Source of the DNA: Actinomycetota bacterium
GTDB lineage: Bacteria > Actinomycetota > Acidimicrobiia > Acidimicrobiales > Ilumatobacteraceae
Assembly (NCBI GenBank): GCA_009701105.1
Contig: WLKU01000090.1
Coordinates: forward strand, 1-5,796
DNA length: 5,796 nucleotides
Direction of reading: 5' to 3'
In this document: positions 5,674 to 5,796 of the stretch, one piece after another
Layout: each line of letters opens with the position of its first letter
How positions within the stretch are numbered: position 1 is the first letter of the stretch
The notes under the pieces: generated by a model
Told to the model about the DNA's origin: nothing
Seen by the model: the letters and a program-made list of their open reading frames with translations, nothing else
Database searches by the model: none
Position numbers and translations under genes: made by a program

Positions 5674-5796
5674 ATGGCCACAAAAATCAAGGTTCTTAAT
5701 CCCGTAGTCGAACTCGATGGCGACGAGATGACGCGCATTATGTGGAAGTTCATCAAAGATCGATTGATCCTGCCGTATCTCGACATCAACCTTGAG
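5674..5796 (+). CDS. icd: NADP-dependent isocitrate dehydrogenase, N-terminal part
   Basis: Forty-one residues are visible before the right edge. [20 protein letters not shown], followed by [21 protein letters not shown], is the characteristic opening of the homodimeric IDH1/IDH2-type enzyme found in eukaryotes and many actinobacteria, not of the E. coli type. It oxidatively decarboxylates isocitrate to 2-oxoglutarate with NADP+ in the TCA cycle, in the cytoplasm. The [12 protein letters not shown] block is the conserved first strand and helix of the fold; the isocitrate-binding and NADP-binding residues lie beyond the window. A full protein of about 400 residues is expected. The gene diverges from the acyl-CoA dehydrogenase operon. 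Coenzyme preference is inferred from family and cannot be read from this fragment. Confidence 0.93.
   Translation, partial: MATKIKVLNPVVELDGDEMTRIMWKFIKDRLILPYLDINLE

Overview
The window looks like a compact actinobacterial chromosome segment. The strongest lineage marker is a BldD-type regulator with its C-terminal c-di-GMP-binding signature. A Septum_form-like lipoprotein and an IDH1-type isocitrate dehydrogenase agree with this. Moderate GC and very tight packing would suit a small-genome Acidimicrobiia-like member, but that placement is inference.

Left block, plus strand (1-2014): the 3' part of rsmE (16S rRNA m3U1498 methyltransferase), then a bldD-like gene, then hemW (radical-SAM heme chaperone). 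The genes overlap by 4 and 11 bases, so they are probably one translationally coupled operon. hemW converges on a small minus-strand lipoprotein gene (2016-2465) with a single base between the two stop codons.

Middle (2466-3071): a 193-base spacer, then tRNA-Val(GAC) on the plus strand (2659-2732). Only 8 bases beyond it ends a small minus-strand gene (2741-3038) that is split into two overlapping frames. Read with one +1 shift at a TGA codon, it gives a continuous 98-residue protein with KVDAD heptads and a C-terminal membrane helix. This is the most unusual thing in the window: a frameshifted gene, a programmed frameshift, or a sequencing error.

Right block, minus strand (3072-5534): an acyl-CoA dehydrogenase followed 9 bases later by a metallo-beta-lactamase-fold protein with an alkyl-sulfatase dimerization domain. 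They are probably an operon for degrading acyl or alkyl compounds. Diverging from it across 139 bases is the start of icd (NADP-type isocitrate dehydrogenase), which runs off the right edge.

Most genes are recognisable housekeeping or metabolic families. I see no transposase, CRISPR array or defence system.
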